Source of the DNA: Pseudomonas sp. BN102
GTDB taxonomy: Bacteria; Pseudomonadota; Gammaproteobacteria; Pseudomonadales; Pseudomonadaceae
Length of the DNA stretch: 64,000 nt
NCBI RefSeq assembly: GCF_029871245.1
Contig: NZ_SSON01000081.1
Location: 17,273 to 81,272, forward strand
Direction of reading: 5' to 3'
The translations under genes and the position numbers were made by a program. Below, piece by piece: positions 44,586 to 59,672 of the stretch. The notes below the pieces were generated by a model. It ran no database searches. It was not told the origin of the DNA and saw nothing but the letters and a program-made list of their open reading frames with translations. Every line of letters starts with the position of its first letter. Position 1 is the stretch's first letter.

Positions 44586-44901
44586 ATAGCGCGCTCCACC
44601 CCCAGTGGCAGAGCACGCCAAGAGGGGTCAGAAAATCATTTCGCGATTGTGCAATCGGGATTCTGAGTAACTACTGGGTAATTCCATGATGGTTGTCCGA
44701 ATGCCCCGGCGGGGCTGACCGCGCAATGATAACACCGCCGTTTGGCTCACGCGTTACAAAATCATGGACAGAACAATCGCTTGCATCGCAAAGCTGAGAT
44801 TGCCTTCATCCTGTTGCGACGTCGGCAATGCCCTGTAGGACACCCGCACGGGGAGGAAGTGACCAGGTACCCTCGAGGGCCCATGCCAAGGAGAAGGCGC
44901 C
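44586..44901. promoter_or_regulatory. Divergent region between mgtE and DUF4124 gene
   Basis: This 316-bp region holds the leaders of two divergent genes. On the minus strand, tatcat (about 44726-44731) could be the -10 box for mgtE. A ggag site (44891-44894) serves the DUF4124 gene. No RNA gene or riboswitch could be recognised. Confidence 0.4.
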
Positions 44902-45405
44902 ATGCAACGACTTTCGATCATCCTCATCGCCGCCCTGCCCTGCTGCCTCCATGCGCCGCTGCACGCGGCCTCCATCTATCGCTGCAAAGATGGCGAAGGC
45001 CATGTCAGCTTCAACCAGCACGGATGCCCAGCGGACAGCCAGGAAGAGCTGCAACGCCTCAAGTCCCTGAACCTGCTCGGCAGCCAGGCCAATCAGAGAG
45101 AAATCAGGGAGGAGTACCTTCCGATTCCGAATCGCGAAAGGGCTGAACACAGCAACGAAGTCGTAGTGGTCGGCGAGCGAGAGGCCCCGTGCGACCAACC
45201 GATCACGCCGCAAGAGCGCCGCCAGGCCATCATCCGCAAACAGGTTCGCGCCGGCATGACCCGTGCCGACGTGGAAAGCGCCCTGGGCAAGCCGGAGCGG
45301 ATAAGCAGCAGCAATGGCCGGCTTCGCTATCACTACCAGCCGCAGAAAGGCACGCGCCACCAGGTCGATTTCGACGAGTCGGGATGCGTAAGAAGTCGGC
45401 GTTGA
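44902..45405 (+). CDS. DUF4124 domain-containing exported protein
   Basis: A 167-residue secreted protein. A Sec signal peptide covers about residues 1-23 (cleavage near HAASIYRC). A short DUF4124 domain (SIYRCKDGEGHVSFNQHGCP) with two cysteines follows. The C-terminal region (about 105-160, with AGMTRADVESALGKPERI) resembles SmpA/BamE-like repeats. The function is unknown; DUF4124 proteins are periplasmic or envelope-associated. It is monocistronic, with a terminator 12 bp downstream. Confidence 0.8.
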   Translation: MQRLSIILIAALPCCLHAPLHAASIYRCKDGEGHVSFNQHGCPADSQEELQRLKSLNLLGSQANQREIREEYLPIPNRERAEHSNEVVVVGEREAPCDQPITPQERRQAIIRKQVRAGMTRADVESALGKPERISSSNGRLRYHYQPQKGTRHQVDFDESGCVRSRR

Positions 45406-45417
45406 GCGGACAAAGAA

Positions 45418-45445
45418 AAAGGGCCTGCATTTCTGCAGGCCCTTT
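45418..45445 (+). terminator. Rho-independent terminator after DUF4124 gene
   Basis: A perfect inverted repeat, aaagggcctgca / tgcaggcccttt, with a 4-nt loop. On the minus strand it could also stop transcription from the tRNA cluster. Confidence 0.85.
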
Positions 45446-45450
45446 CGGTA

Positions 45451-45527
45451 TGGCGCACTCAGGAGGATTCGAACCTCCGACCGCCCGGTTCGTAGCCGGG
45501 TACTCTATCCAGCTGAGCTATGAGTGC
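45451..45527 (-). tRNA. tRNA-Arg (anticodon ACG), copy 1
   Basis: A 77-nt cloverleaf with acceptor gcactca/tgagtgc, anticodon stem cccgg/ccggg, loop ctacgaa (ACG), T-loop ttcgaat and encoded CCA. It decodes CGU/CGC/CGA after A34-to-inosine editing. It is identical in sequence to the copy at 45600-45676. Confidence 0.95.
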
Positions 45528-45599
45528 GTGTCGGCGCTTTTAGACCAGATCACCGCTGGTTTATCCAAGTTGACCAGCCTAGCCAATCGACTTGAAAGA

Positions 45600-45676
45600 T
45601 GGCGCACTCAGGAGGATTCGAACCTCCGACCGCCCGGTTCGTAGCCGGGTACTCTATCCAGCTGAGCTATGAGTGC
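45600..45676 (-). tRNA. tRNA-Arg (anticodon ACG), copy 2
   Basis: Identical in sequence to the copy at 45451-45527, separated by 72 bp. It is presumably transcribed with that gene and tRNA-Ser as a tRNA operon. Confidence 0.95.
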
Positions 45677-45782
45677 GTTGTGGGCGCGCATTATAGGGAA
45701 ATTTTTGCCTTGGTCAACTACTTTTTCGAGAAGTTTCAATAACTTAACGATCTAGCACCCAACCACCCTACAACACAAAATA

Positions 45783-45873
45783 TGGCGGAGAAGGGGGGAT
45801 TCGAACCCCCGACACCCTTTTGAGGTGTACTCCCTTAGCAGGGGAGCGCCTTCGGCCACTCGGCCACCTCTCC
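45783..45873 (-). tRNA. tRNA-Ser (anticodon GCT)
   Basis: A 91-nt class II tRNA with a long variable arm, acceptor ggagagg paired with ccttctcc at the 3' end, anticodon loop ctgctaa (GCT) and encoded CCA. It decodes AGC/AGU. It lies just downstream of rsmA, as in P. aeruginosa. Confidence 0.95.
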
Positions 45874-45935
45874 GCAACACGGGGCGCATGATAACCATGT
45901 TTTCCCCGTTTGCAAAGCCAAAAATTGCAGAAAAA

Positions 45936-46121
45936 TTAGTGGTTTGGTTCTTGGTCTTTCTCTTTCTGGATGCGCTGGTAGATTTCCTCTCGGTGCACAG
46001 CTACCTCCTTGGGAGCATTCACTCCAATGCGCACCTGATTACCTTTCACGCCTAACACGGTCACAGTGACATCGTCACCCACCATCAGGGTCTCTCCGAC
46101 CCGGCGAGTCAGAATCAGCAT
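45936..46121 (-). CDS. rsmA: Carbon-storage/translational regulator RsmA (CsrA)
   Basis: A 61-residue CsrA-family RNA-binding protein: [18 protein letters not shown] at the N-terminus and the key RNA-binding residues Leu4 and Arg44 (VHREEI) present. It binds GGA motifs in mRNA leaders and is titrated by RsmY/RsmZ. The true start is 46121, preceded by aaagga; an in-frame upstream Met is spurious. Gene order lysC-rsmA-tRNA-Ser matches P. aeruginosa. The C-terminus KEKDQEPNH is typical for Pseudomonas RsmA. Confidence 0.97.
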   Translation of the reverse strand: MLILTRRVGETLMVGDDVTVTVLGVKGNQVRIGVNAPKEVAVHREEIYQRIQKEKDQEPNH

Positions 46122-46270
46122 TCCTTTCTCCTTACGGATTCGTTTCGGGACAACAGTCTGCAAAAAAAGAAATGGTTACGGCCCCGGCACAGACTTAGCC
46201 GCTGGAGCTTACACCCAAGTATTGACCAGCCCCGGCAAAAGGAAAGTTCCACCGTAGCGACCAAAAACGA

Positions 46271-46298
46271 CAAAAGGCGCGGGGTGAGCCGCGCCTTT
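46271..46298 (-). terminator. Rho-independent terminator after lysC
   Basis: The inverted repeat aaaggcgcgg / ccgcgccttt with a short loop lies 11 bp beyond the lysC stop codon. On the minus strand it ends in a short T run. It separates lysC from rsmA. Confidence 0.82.
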
Positions 46299-46309
46299 CG
46301 CAAATTGCC

Positions 46310-47545
46310 TCACTCGCCCTGTCGATTCGGGGCGTCCAGCTCGAATGCGGTGTGCAGTGCACGAACCGCGAGCTCCAGGTATTTCTCTTCGATCACCACG
46401 GAAACCTTGATTTCCGAAGTGGAGATCATCTGGATATTGATGGTCTCCTTGGCCAGGGCTTCGAACATGCGACTGGCGACGCCCGCGTGGGAGCGCATGC
46501 CGACGCCGACGATGGAGACCTTGGCGATCTTGGTGTCACCGATCACTTCGCGGGCGCCGATCTCGCTGGCGGTCTGCTCCAGCACGCGCTGGGCGTTCTG
46601 GTAGTCGTTGCGGTGCACGGTGAAGGTGAAGTCGGTGGTGTTATCGTGCGCCACATTCTGCACGATCATATCCACTTCTATATTGGCGGCACTGATCGGG
46701 CCCAGGATCTTGAAGGCCACGCCGGGGATGTCCGGCACGCCACGGATGGTCAGCTTGGCTTCGTCGCGATTGAAGGCGATGCCGGAGATGATCGGCTGTT
46801 CCATGGATTCCTCTTCATCAAGGGTAATGAGGGTGCCCGGACCCTCCTGGAAGCTGTGCAGCACGCGCAGCGGGACATTGTATTTGCCGGCGAACTCCAC
46901 CGAGCGGATCTGCAGCACCTTGGAGCCGAGACTGGCCATTTCCAGCATCTCTTCGAAGGTGATCTTGTCCAGGCGCTGGGCCTGGGGCACTACGCGCGGG
47001 TCGGTGGTGTAGACACCATCTACATCGGTGTAGATCTGGCACTCGTCGGCCTTCAGCGCCGCCGCCAGGGCTACGCCCGTGGTGTCGGAGCCGCCACGGC
47101 CGAGAGTGGTGATGTTGCCGTGCTCATCCACGCCCTGGAAGCCGGCGACCACCACTACGCGACCTGCCTTGAGGTCGGCACGGATCTTCTGGTCGTCGAT
47201 CTGCAAGATGCGCGCCTTGTTGTGGGCGCTATCGGTGAGGATGCGCACCTGGTTGCCGGTGTAGGACACCGCCGGTACGCCACGCTTGATCAGGGCCATG
47301 GACAGCAGGGCGATGGTCACCTGCTCGCCAGTGGACACCATTACATCTAGTTCGCGCGGTACCGGCTGCTCGCTGATCTGTTTGGCCAGATCGATCAGGC
47401 GGTTGGTTTCGCCGCTCATGGCGGAAACCACGACCACGATGTCATCGCCGCCTTCGCGGAACTTCTTCACCTTCTCGGCCACCTGCTCGATGCGCTCGAC
47501 AGTGCCGACCGAGGTCCCCCCAAACTTCTGTACGATCAAAGCCAT
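46310..47545 (-). CDS. lysC: Aspartate kinase LysC
   Basis: A 411-residue aspartokinase: the ATP/substrate motif KFGGTSVG at residues 7-14, the amino-acid kinase domain to about residue 240 (GRGGSDTTG), then two C-terminal ACT domains that bind lysine and/or threonine. It catalyses the first step of the aspartate-family pathway (lysine, threonine, methionine, diaminopimelate). Length is normal for the class II-like bacterial enzyme. It lies between alaS and rsmA, the conserved Pseudomonas order. An internal start for a beta subunit may exist, but was not examined further. Confidence 0.96.
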   Translation of the reverse strand: MALIVQKFGGTSVGTVERIEQVAEKVKKFREGGDDIVVVVSAMSGETNRLIDLAKQISEQPVPRELDVMVSTGEQVTIALLSMALIKRGVPAVSYTGNQVRILTDSAHNKARILQIDDQKIRADLKAGRVVVVAGFQGVDEHGNITTLGRGGSDTTGVALAAALKADECQIYTDVDGVYTTDPRVVPQAQRLDKITFEEMLEMASLGSKVLQIRSVEFAGKYNVPLRVLHSFQEGPGTLITLDEEESMEQPIISGIAFNRDEAKLTIRGVPDIPGVAFKILGPISAANIEVDMIVQNVAHDNTTDFTFTVHRNDYQNAQRVLEQTASEIGAREVIGDTKIAKVSIVGVGMRSHAGVASRMFEALAKETINIQMISTSEIKVSVVIEEKYLELAVRALHTAFELDAPNRQGE

Positions 47546-47645
47546 TTCAAAAGCCGCCTAATCCCGTGAAGGGCGCCCATTAAACAATCAACGCAGAACA
47601 CTGCCAAGGCCCGCCGGGCGTGGGACGGGCCAATGGCGGAGGGCT

Positions 47646-50270
<2,625 letters not shown>

Positions 50271-50540
50271 AGGTTCTTCCACGGAAACTGCGGCCACGAA
50301 GGCGGGTGCAAATCGTTATCGGCGAAGGACGGCAAGCGTGAATTGGCAAGAAGGCGGCAGGTTTACCGAGATAAACCGGCATTCCCTACCTGTTCCCGAC
50401 ATTGCACGCGAGGTTCGCAGTCGTCTGGCGACGGGCGTACGAATCACCGGCAAAGGGCCGCATTATATCGGCCCTGCGCGAACGGGATAGTCTCTTTGTG
50501 CGATAGATGCCGGCTATTTGTACGAGTCGGCAACCCAGCA

Positions 50541-51539
50541 CTAGCGGAATGCGGCGAAAGCCTCGATCACCCGGGGAACATCGGCGGCTTGCACGTCGAG
50601 GTGGGTCACCAGACGCAGGCGCGCCGCCGGGCTCACGCGAATCCCGCGGCCGGCGAGGAAGTCGCTCAGCGCACGGGCCCGTTCGCCGATCTGCACATAG
50701 ACCATGTTGGTCTGCACCGGCTCGATCTCGAAGCCCAGTTCCCGCAGCCCGGCCCCCAGGCGCTCGGCGTTGGCGTGGTCCTCGGCCAGGCGCTCGACCT
50801 GGTGGTCCAGCGCGTAAAGGCCCGCCGCCGCCAGCAGGCCGGCCTGGCGCATGCCGCCGCCGACCATTTTTCGCAGGCGCCGGGCCTTGGCGATCAACAC
50901 CGCGCTGCCGCACAGCACCGAGCCCACAGGCGCGCCCAACCCCTTGGACAGGCAGACCGAAACCGAGTCGAAATGCTTGGTGATCTCGCGGGCGTCCACC
51001 TTGAGCTTCACTGCCGCGTTGTACAGCCGGGCGCCGTCCAGGTGCAGGCCCAGGCCACGGCGGCGGGTCAGTTCGCGGGCTGCCGCCAGGTAGCCCAGCG
51101 GCAGCACCTTGCCCTGCATGGTGTTCTCCAGAGCCAGCAGGCGCGTGCGGGCGAAGTGGAAGTCGTCCTGCTTGATGGCGGTCTCCACTCTGCCGAGATC
51201 CAGGCTGCCGTCGGCCTCGCCCTCGATGGGCTGCGGCTGGATGGAGCCGAGCACGGCGGCGCCGCCGCCCTCGTACTTATAGGTGTGGGCCTGCTGCCCG
51301 ACTATGTATTCGTCGCCACGTTCGCAATGGGCCATCAGCCCCAGCAGGTTGCTCATGGTGCCGGTGGGCACGAAGAGCGCGGCCTCGAAGCCGAGGCGCT
51401 CGGCGAGGCTGGCTTCCAGGCGGTTGACCGTGGGGTCCTCGCCATAGACGTCGTCGCCCAGCTCCGCGCGCTGCATGGCCTCGCGCATGCCGGGAGTGGG
51501 TTGGGTGACGGTATCGCTACGCAGGTCGATCAGGCTCAT
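50541..51539 (-). CDS. ltaE: Low-specificity L-threonine aldolase
   Basis: A 332-residue PLP-dependent fold-type I enzyme resembling LtaE: N-terminal [21 protein letters not shown] with a catalytic His near residue 85, and [12 protein letters not shown] carrying the PLP Lys199. It splits L-threonine or L-allo-threonine into glycine and acetaldehyde, and also beta-hydroxy amino acids. It is upstream of alaS with a 270-bp gap that shows only A/T-rich promoter-like sequence. It is separate from the aru genes, whose operon ends with aruE before it. Confidence 0.92.
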   Translation of the reverse strand: MSLIDLRSDTVTQPTPGMREAMQRAELGDDVYGEDPTVNRLEASLAERLGFEAALFVPTGTMSNLLGLMAHCERGDEYIVGQQAHTYKYEGGGAAVLGSIQPQPIEGEADGSLDLGRVETAIKQDDFHFARTRLLALENTMQGKVLPLGYLAAARELTRRRGLGLHLDGARLYNAAVKLKVDAREITKHFDSVSVCLSKGLGAPVGSVLCGSAVLIAKARRLRKMVGGGMRQAGLLAAAGLYALDHQVERLAEDHANAERLGAGLRELGFEIEPVQTNMVYVQIGERARALSDFLAGRGIRVSPAARLRLVTHLDVQAADVPRVIEAFAAFR

Positions 51540-51640
51540 GCCAGGCTCCTTGGATGGGCGAAGAGCCCGATCCTAAGGCCCGACGCCACGCGGGTACAGG
51601 TACAGAGAGGATGAAAAAGAAGGCGCTGTTGCCCGGGGTC

Positions 51641-51670
51641 GGTGGACCGGTGAAGCCTGGTCCACCCTAG
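51641..51670. repeat. ggtggacc...ggtccacc hairpin repeat
   Basis: An inverted repeat with arms ggtggacc and ggtccacc, related to the copy at 22725-22754 (both contain cggtgaagcctg). It lies just beyond aruE on the minus strand and may terminate the aru transcript. Confidence 0.65.
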
Positions 51671-51678
51671 CCTAGGGG

Positions 51679-52677
51679 CTAGACCTCGGCGGGCACCACG
51701 AGAATGCCAGCGCGCAGACCGCTCTTCACCCTGGGATTGGGGAAGATGATCCGGGCGCCCTGCTCTTCCACCACCCAGCGGGTGCCGGCGATATCCTCGG
51801 CCAGCAGATAGCCCACCGGCAGCTCGCTGAAGTTCTCGATGTCAGGGGCCAGGTGCAGCAGGAACGACTCGCTGTGCTTGATGATTTCCCGCGCCACCGA
51901 GAACAGTTGCAGGCCGTCCAGGGCGTTGCCGTCGAGTTCCGGCTCGCGCCCCTCTATCAGACTGTGCAAGCGCGACTCCAGGCGATCGAGATTGACCTCC
52001 TGGTTACTGCCGAAGGGCCGCGCCTTGCCCAGTTCGAGGGTGAAGGCCTCGGCCTCCAGTTGGGCGTAGGTGTAGGAGCTGAAGGTGATGCCGGTCTTGT
52101 TCTGCAGCAGCACGGCGTCAATGCCAGCTGCGCGCAGGCGCGCCAGCTCCAGGCGCGAATGCTCGCGGCCTTCGACAAAGGGATAGAGGGCGAACTGCTC
52201 GATCTTCGAGCCACGGATGGCGGTATGCAGGTCATAATGCAGCCGGGCACGGCCGGGCTTGCTGAAGAAGGCCGCGGCATAGCGCTCCAGCTCGCCGGCG
52301 CGCATCGCCTCGAAGCCGCTGGATTCGGCGTGGCGGCCGTTGAACAGGCGATTGACGTCCTGCTCGACATAGCGTTCGCCACGGCGGATGGCCTCTGGGT
52401 TGCCGAACAGGAAAAGAATTCTGGCGCGCGGTTTCAACTGGCCGCGGGCGATGCCCTGGATCAGGCGATCCAGCAGCTCTATGGGTGCGGTCTCGTTGCC
52501 ATGCACCCCGGCCGAAAGCAGCAGGTCGAGCCCGCTGTCTTCGGCGGCAGGCGGGGTGACGTCCAGCACCCCCTCGCCCAGCCAGTGCAGGCGCACGCCC
52601 CCGGATGTCAGCTGGATCTTCTCGGTCGGCTCGCGGCCGGCGAGGGTCAGTTCGAGCAGTTTGCCGAGGGCTAGCAT
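51679..52677 (-). CDS. aruE: Succinylglutamate desuccinylase AruE/AstE
   Basis: A 332-residue zinc-dependent enzyme of the AstE/AspA family. The metal-binding motif [11 protein letters not shown] (His59, Glu62) is intact. It removes succinate from N-succinylglutamate, the last step of the arginine succinyltransferase pathway, giving glutamate. It is the final gene of the aru operon, 9 bp after a small acidic protein gene. A distinct paralogue, AotO, lies in the aot operon at 61.6 kb. Confidence 0.95.
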   Translation of the reverse strand: MLALGKLLELTLAGREPTEKIQLTSGGVRLHWLGEGVLDVTPPAAEDSGLDLLLSAGVHGNETAPIELLDRLIQGIARGQLKPRARILFLFGNPEAIRRGERYVEQDVNRLFNGRHAESSGFEAMRAGELERYAAAFFSKPGRARLHYDLHTAIRGSKIEQFALYPFVEGREHSRLELARLRAAGIDAVLLQNKTGITFSSYTYAQLEAEAFTLELGKARPFGSNQEVNLDRLESRLHSLIEGREPELDGNALDGLQLFSVAREIIKHSESFLLHLAPDIENFSELPVGYLLAEDIAGTRWVVEEQGARIIFPNPRVKSGLRAGILVVPAEV

Positions 52678-52686
52678 CCTGTTACC

Positions 52687-52977
52687 TCAATGATCGTGGT
52701 CGCAGTCGGGACCATGTACATGGTCGTCGTCATCAGCGGCGTCGGCCGGTTCCATCTCCAGTTGCAGGCTGACCAGATTGGTGGCCAGCGGGCGCAGCAG
52801 CAGGTTGGCATACTCGGTATCGCCCTCCTCCACGTCTACGCCGATCAGCAGCTGGCCGTTGCCAGCCTGCTGGATCCAGACTTCCTTGCCCTGCCAGACG
52901 ACGGCGAACCGGGTGCAAGAGGTTTCGAGCTGGGTGCCGTCGGTATCTTCGAGGATGAGTTGCAGGGCATCGGTCAT
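52687..52977 (-). CDS. Small conserved protein with His/Asp-rich C-terminus in the aru operon
   Basis: A 96-residue protein between aruB and aruE, corresponding in position to a conserved small protein of P. aeruginosa (often labelled 'topoisomerase II', a label with no visible support). The main part has beta-rich segments (RFAVVWQGKEVWIQ). The last 16 residues, DADDDDHVHGPDCDHDH-like, combine His, Asp and one Cys and could bind a metal. The operon position 10 bp after aruB suggests a link to zinc supply for the desuccinylase, but this is speculation. Confidence 0.75.
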   Translation of the reverse strand: MTDALQLILEDTDGTQLETSCTRFAVVWQGKEVWIQQAGNGQLLIGVDVEEGDTEYANLLLRPLATNLVSLQLEMEPADAADDDDHVHGPDCDHDH

Positions 52978-52987
52978 TTCAGGACTC

Positions 52988-55794
<2,807 letters not shown>

Positions 55795-56817
55795 TTATAC
55801 GGACTCCTTGGCCGACAGCGGCACGGCGCGTACGGAGGCGCCGGCGGAGAGTTTCAGGCGTTTGGCCGTCAGCGCGTCGACCACCAGGGTGCCGGCGGCC
55901 AGGCGGGCCGGCGCAGCGGTGATGCGGCAGTCTTCGCGCTTGCGGTTGTGGATCAGGAATGGCGTGGCGTCCCCGCCCGGGGTGCCGACGGCCAGGACCA
56001 GGCTCTGGCTGTCGCGCACGGCGCGGATCTTCGCCGTCTCGCACTCGATGGCCGGGCCCGCGTCGAAGATGTCGACATAGCCCTGATAGCTGAAGCCTTC
56101 GCCCTTGAGCATGGCCAGGGCCGGCTCGGTATCGGTGTGCACGCGGCCGATGACCTCGCGCGCCGCCTCCGACAGAAAGCACGTGTAAAGCGGGAATTTG
56201 GGCATCAGTTCGGCAATGAAGGCCTTGTTGCCGACGCCGGTGAGGTAGTCGGCGCGGGAAAACTCCATCTTGAAGAAGTGCCGGCCCAGGCTGTCCCAGA
56301 AGGGCGAAACGCCGTTCTGGTCGGACATGCCGCGCATTTCGGCGATGACCTTGCCGCCGAACAGTTCGGGGAACTCGGCGATGAACAGGAAGCGCGCCTT
56401 GGACAGCAGCCGGCCGTTCAGGCCGCTGCGGTGGCCGGCATGGAGGAACAGCGAGCAGAGCTCGGAGTTGCCGGTCAGGTCGTTAGCCAGGAACAGGGTC
56501 GGAATCTGCCGGTGGATGTGCAGTTCCTGGGAGGCGCTGACGGTCAGGCCGACCCGGTAGTTGTACCAGGGCTCGCGCAGCCCCACCGCGCCGGCAACGG
56601 CGGAAATGCCGATGACGGTGCCGTCGTCGTCCTCGAGGACGAACAGGTAGTCCGCATCGGCGCGCTCGGCCTCGCCACGGAATGCCTTTTCCGCCCAGCC
56701 GACGCGATGCGCCAGGCGCTCTTCATTGGCCGGCAATGTGGTCAGGCCTGCGCCAGTGCTGCGCGCCAGGTCGATCAGGGCCGGCAAGTCGGCGCTGCGT
56801 ACGGGACGAACGATCAT
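55795..56817 (-). CDS. aruG: Arginine/ornithine N-succinyltransferase beta subunit AruG
   Basis: A 340-residue AstA-family acyltransferase (GNAT-like fold) that succinylates arginine, or ornithine, using succinyl-CoA. It begins MIVRPVRSADLPALIDLA and contains the conserved SPFWDSLGRHFFKMEFSRAD block. In P. aeruginosa the active enzyme is an AruF-AruG heteromer; both subunits are present here and are clear paralogues. It follows aruF after a 95-bp gap containing a repeat, and precedes aruD without a gap. Confidence 0.95.
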   Translation of the reverse strand: MIVRPVRSADLPALIDLARSTGAGLTTLPANEERLAHRVGWAEKAFRGEAERADADYLFVLEDDDGTVIGISAVAGAVGLREPWYNYRVGLTVSASQELHIHRQIPTLFLANDLTGNSELCSLFLHAGHRSGLNGRLLSKARFLFIAEFPELFGGKVIAEMRGMSDQNGVSPFWDSLGRHFFKMEFSRADYLTGVGNKAFIAELMPKFPLYTCFLSEAAREVIGRVHTDTEPALAMLKGEGFSYQGYVDIFDAGPAIECETAKIRAVRDSQSLVLAVGTPGGDATPFLIHNRKREDCRITAAPARLAAGTLVVDALTAKRLKLSAGASVRAVPLSAKESV

Positions 56818-56831
56818 GGATCCTCCGGATT

Positions 56832-56909
56832 AGCTACAAGCTTCAAGCGGCAAGCTACAAGTTGGAAGGCAGGCTGGCTTGCCGCTAGTGGCTTGCAGCT
56901 TGCCGCTTT
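56832..56909. repeat. caagct/agcttg repeat inside the aru operon
   Basis: A roughly 78-bp segment between aruF and aruG is built from inverted copies of caagcttcaagcggcaagct and ggcttgcagcttgccgc, giving a long hairpin in the transcript. It resembles REP-like intergenic repeats of Pseudomonas. Its position between the two subunit genes may tune their relative expression. Confidence 0.7.
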
Positions 56910-56912
56910 GGA

Positions 56913-57929
56913 TCAAACCGCGACCAGGCGGACGCTGGCACCCTCGCCGACGCCCAGGGCTTCGGCGGTGTCCTCGTCGAGCACCACGGGCTTGCCGGGC
57001 ACCCAGTCCAGCTCCGCGACCAAGGCGCGGAAATCCTGCAACTGGCCGTTGCACACCAGGTACTGGCGGCCGACCTTGCCCTGGTCGCCGAGCTTGACCG
57101 GCACCATGCGGCTCTGGGCGATGGAGCGGATGCTGGAGGTGCGCGCGTGCAGGGTCGGACCGCCGTCGAAGATGTCGATGTAGTTGTCGGTCTCGAAGCC
57201 TTCGCGCATCAGGATGTCGAAGGTGATCTGCGCCCGCGGGTGCACCTGGCCCATGGATTCCTGGGCGGCGTCCGGCAGCAGCGGCACGTAGATCGGGTAA
57301 TGCGGCATCAGCTCGGCGAGGAAGGTGCGGCTCTTCAGGCCGGACAGGCGCTCCGCCTCGGTGTAGTTGAGGTCGAAGAAGTTGCGCCCCACCGCATCCC
57401 AGAACGGCGACTCGCCCTGCTCGTCGCTGTAACCGACGATCTCCACTACCACGGCATCGGCGAAGCGTTCCGGGTGGCTGGCCATGAACAGCAGGCGGGC
57501 GCGGGAATTGAGCTCGGCCATGGGGGTGTTCACCAGGTCGCGCTGGACGTAGAAGCTGGTCAGCAGGCTGTTGCCGGTGAGGTCATGGCAAAGCGACAGG
57601 ACGTGGATCTTGTTGTGGATCGCAAGCGACCGCGAGGCGTGCACGAAGGTCTCGTTGCGGAAACTGTAGAAGGGCTCGGAGAAACCGGCGGAGGCGACTA
57701 TCGCCGAGCAGCCGGCCAGGCGGCCGGTCGTGCTGTCTTCGAGGACGAAGAAGTAGCTTTCTTCGCCATTGAAGCTCACTTCGGCGGAGAAGGATGCCTC
57801 GGAGGAGCCGATCTTCTCGCCCAGGACCTGGGCGTCGTCCGGCAAGGAAGTGACACCCACGGGGCTATCCGCGGCCAGGCGCTGGACTTCAGCGAGGTCG
57901 GCCATTTGCGCGGGGCGCATCACCAGCAT
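56913..57929 (-). CDS. aruF: Arginine/ornithine N-succinyltransferase alpha subunit AruF
   Basis: A 338-residue AstA-family protein, paralogous to AruG across its length (MLVMRPAQMADLAEVQRLA, and SPFWDAVGRNFFDLNY). With AruG it forms arginine/ornithine N-succinyltransferase, the committed step of aerobic arginine catabolism. It lies 150 bp downstream of aruC; that gap has an imperfect hairpin at 58041-58070. Confidence 0.95.
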   Translation of the reverse strand: MLVMRPAQMADLAEVQRLAADSPVGVTSLPDDAQVLGEKIGSSEASFSAEVSFNGEESYFFVLEDSTTGRLAGCSAIVASAGFSEPFYSFRNETFVHASRSLAIHNKIHVLSLCHDLTGNSLLTSFYVQRDLVNTPMAELNSRARLLFMASHPERFADAVVVEIVGYSDEQGESPFWDAVGRNFFDLNYTEAERLSGLKSRTFLAELMPHYPIYVPLLPDAAQESMGQVHPRAQITFDILMREGFETDNYIDIFDGGPTLHARTSSIRSIAQSRMVPVKLGDQGKVGRQYLVCNGQLQDFRALVAELDWVPGKPVVLDEDTAEALGVGEGASVRLVAV

Positions 57930-58040
57930 GGGGTCACTCCTTTTCTTGTTAAAAGCTCCGGGCGAACCGCTCGATCCGTCCGGAGAAAGCCGGGCCCCGA
58001 TGGCCCGCGCTCACGCATGAATCCGTTTCATCCCTGGGTT

Positions 58041-58070
58041 GTACGCACAGCGCGTCCTTGCGCTGCGTAC
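58041..58070 (-). other. Imperfect hairpin between aruC and aruF
   Basis: The inverted repeat gtacgcacagcgc / gcgctgcgtac (one bulge) lies 10 bp after the aruC stop codon. It could partly attenuate transcription into aruF or stabilise the aruC mRNA; no U tract is present. Confidence 0.45.
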
Positions 58071-58079
58071 CGCTGTGGC

Positions 58080-59430
<1,351 letters not shown>

Positions 59431-59544
59431 GAAAGCGTCGGGAAGGCGCAGTTTAAACGCTGATCGCCGCTGCCAGGCACGCGCGGGGAAAATTTCTCCA
59501 CGGGGTGACTGGTGGGTATTCACGCATGAGGGGATTGGGAAAGC

Positions 59545-59645
59545 TGTGGGGGGCGAATTCGTTCGCCAAGGGCAGCGCAGCTGCCCCATGGGAACCTGAA
59601 AGGCAGGCCTGCGGCCTGCTTAGCGAATGAATTCGCCCCCACAAG
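59545..59645. repeat. Inverted-repeat element, gaattcattcgcc family
   Basis: A 101-bp element with inverted terminal arms tgtggggggcgaattcgttc (left) and a complementary gcgaatgaattcgccccc (59623-59640), plus an internal segment with a smaller inverted repeat. It is the most complete copy of the family seen at 4756-4853. It lies between argR and the aruC promoter region. Confidence 0.75.
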
Positions 59646-59672
59646 AGAAGAAGAAGCGGGGAAAAAGAAGGA

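Noticed and set aside
44586-44901. Magnesium riboswitch upstream of mgtE
   Set aside because: No M-box or mgtA-like leader architecture could be recognised, and P. aeruginosa mgtE is not known to have one.
45451-45676. Repeated 77-bp blocks as a possible CRISPR or mobile repeat
   Set aside because: They are two identical tRNA-Arg(ACG) genes with full cloverleaf folding.
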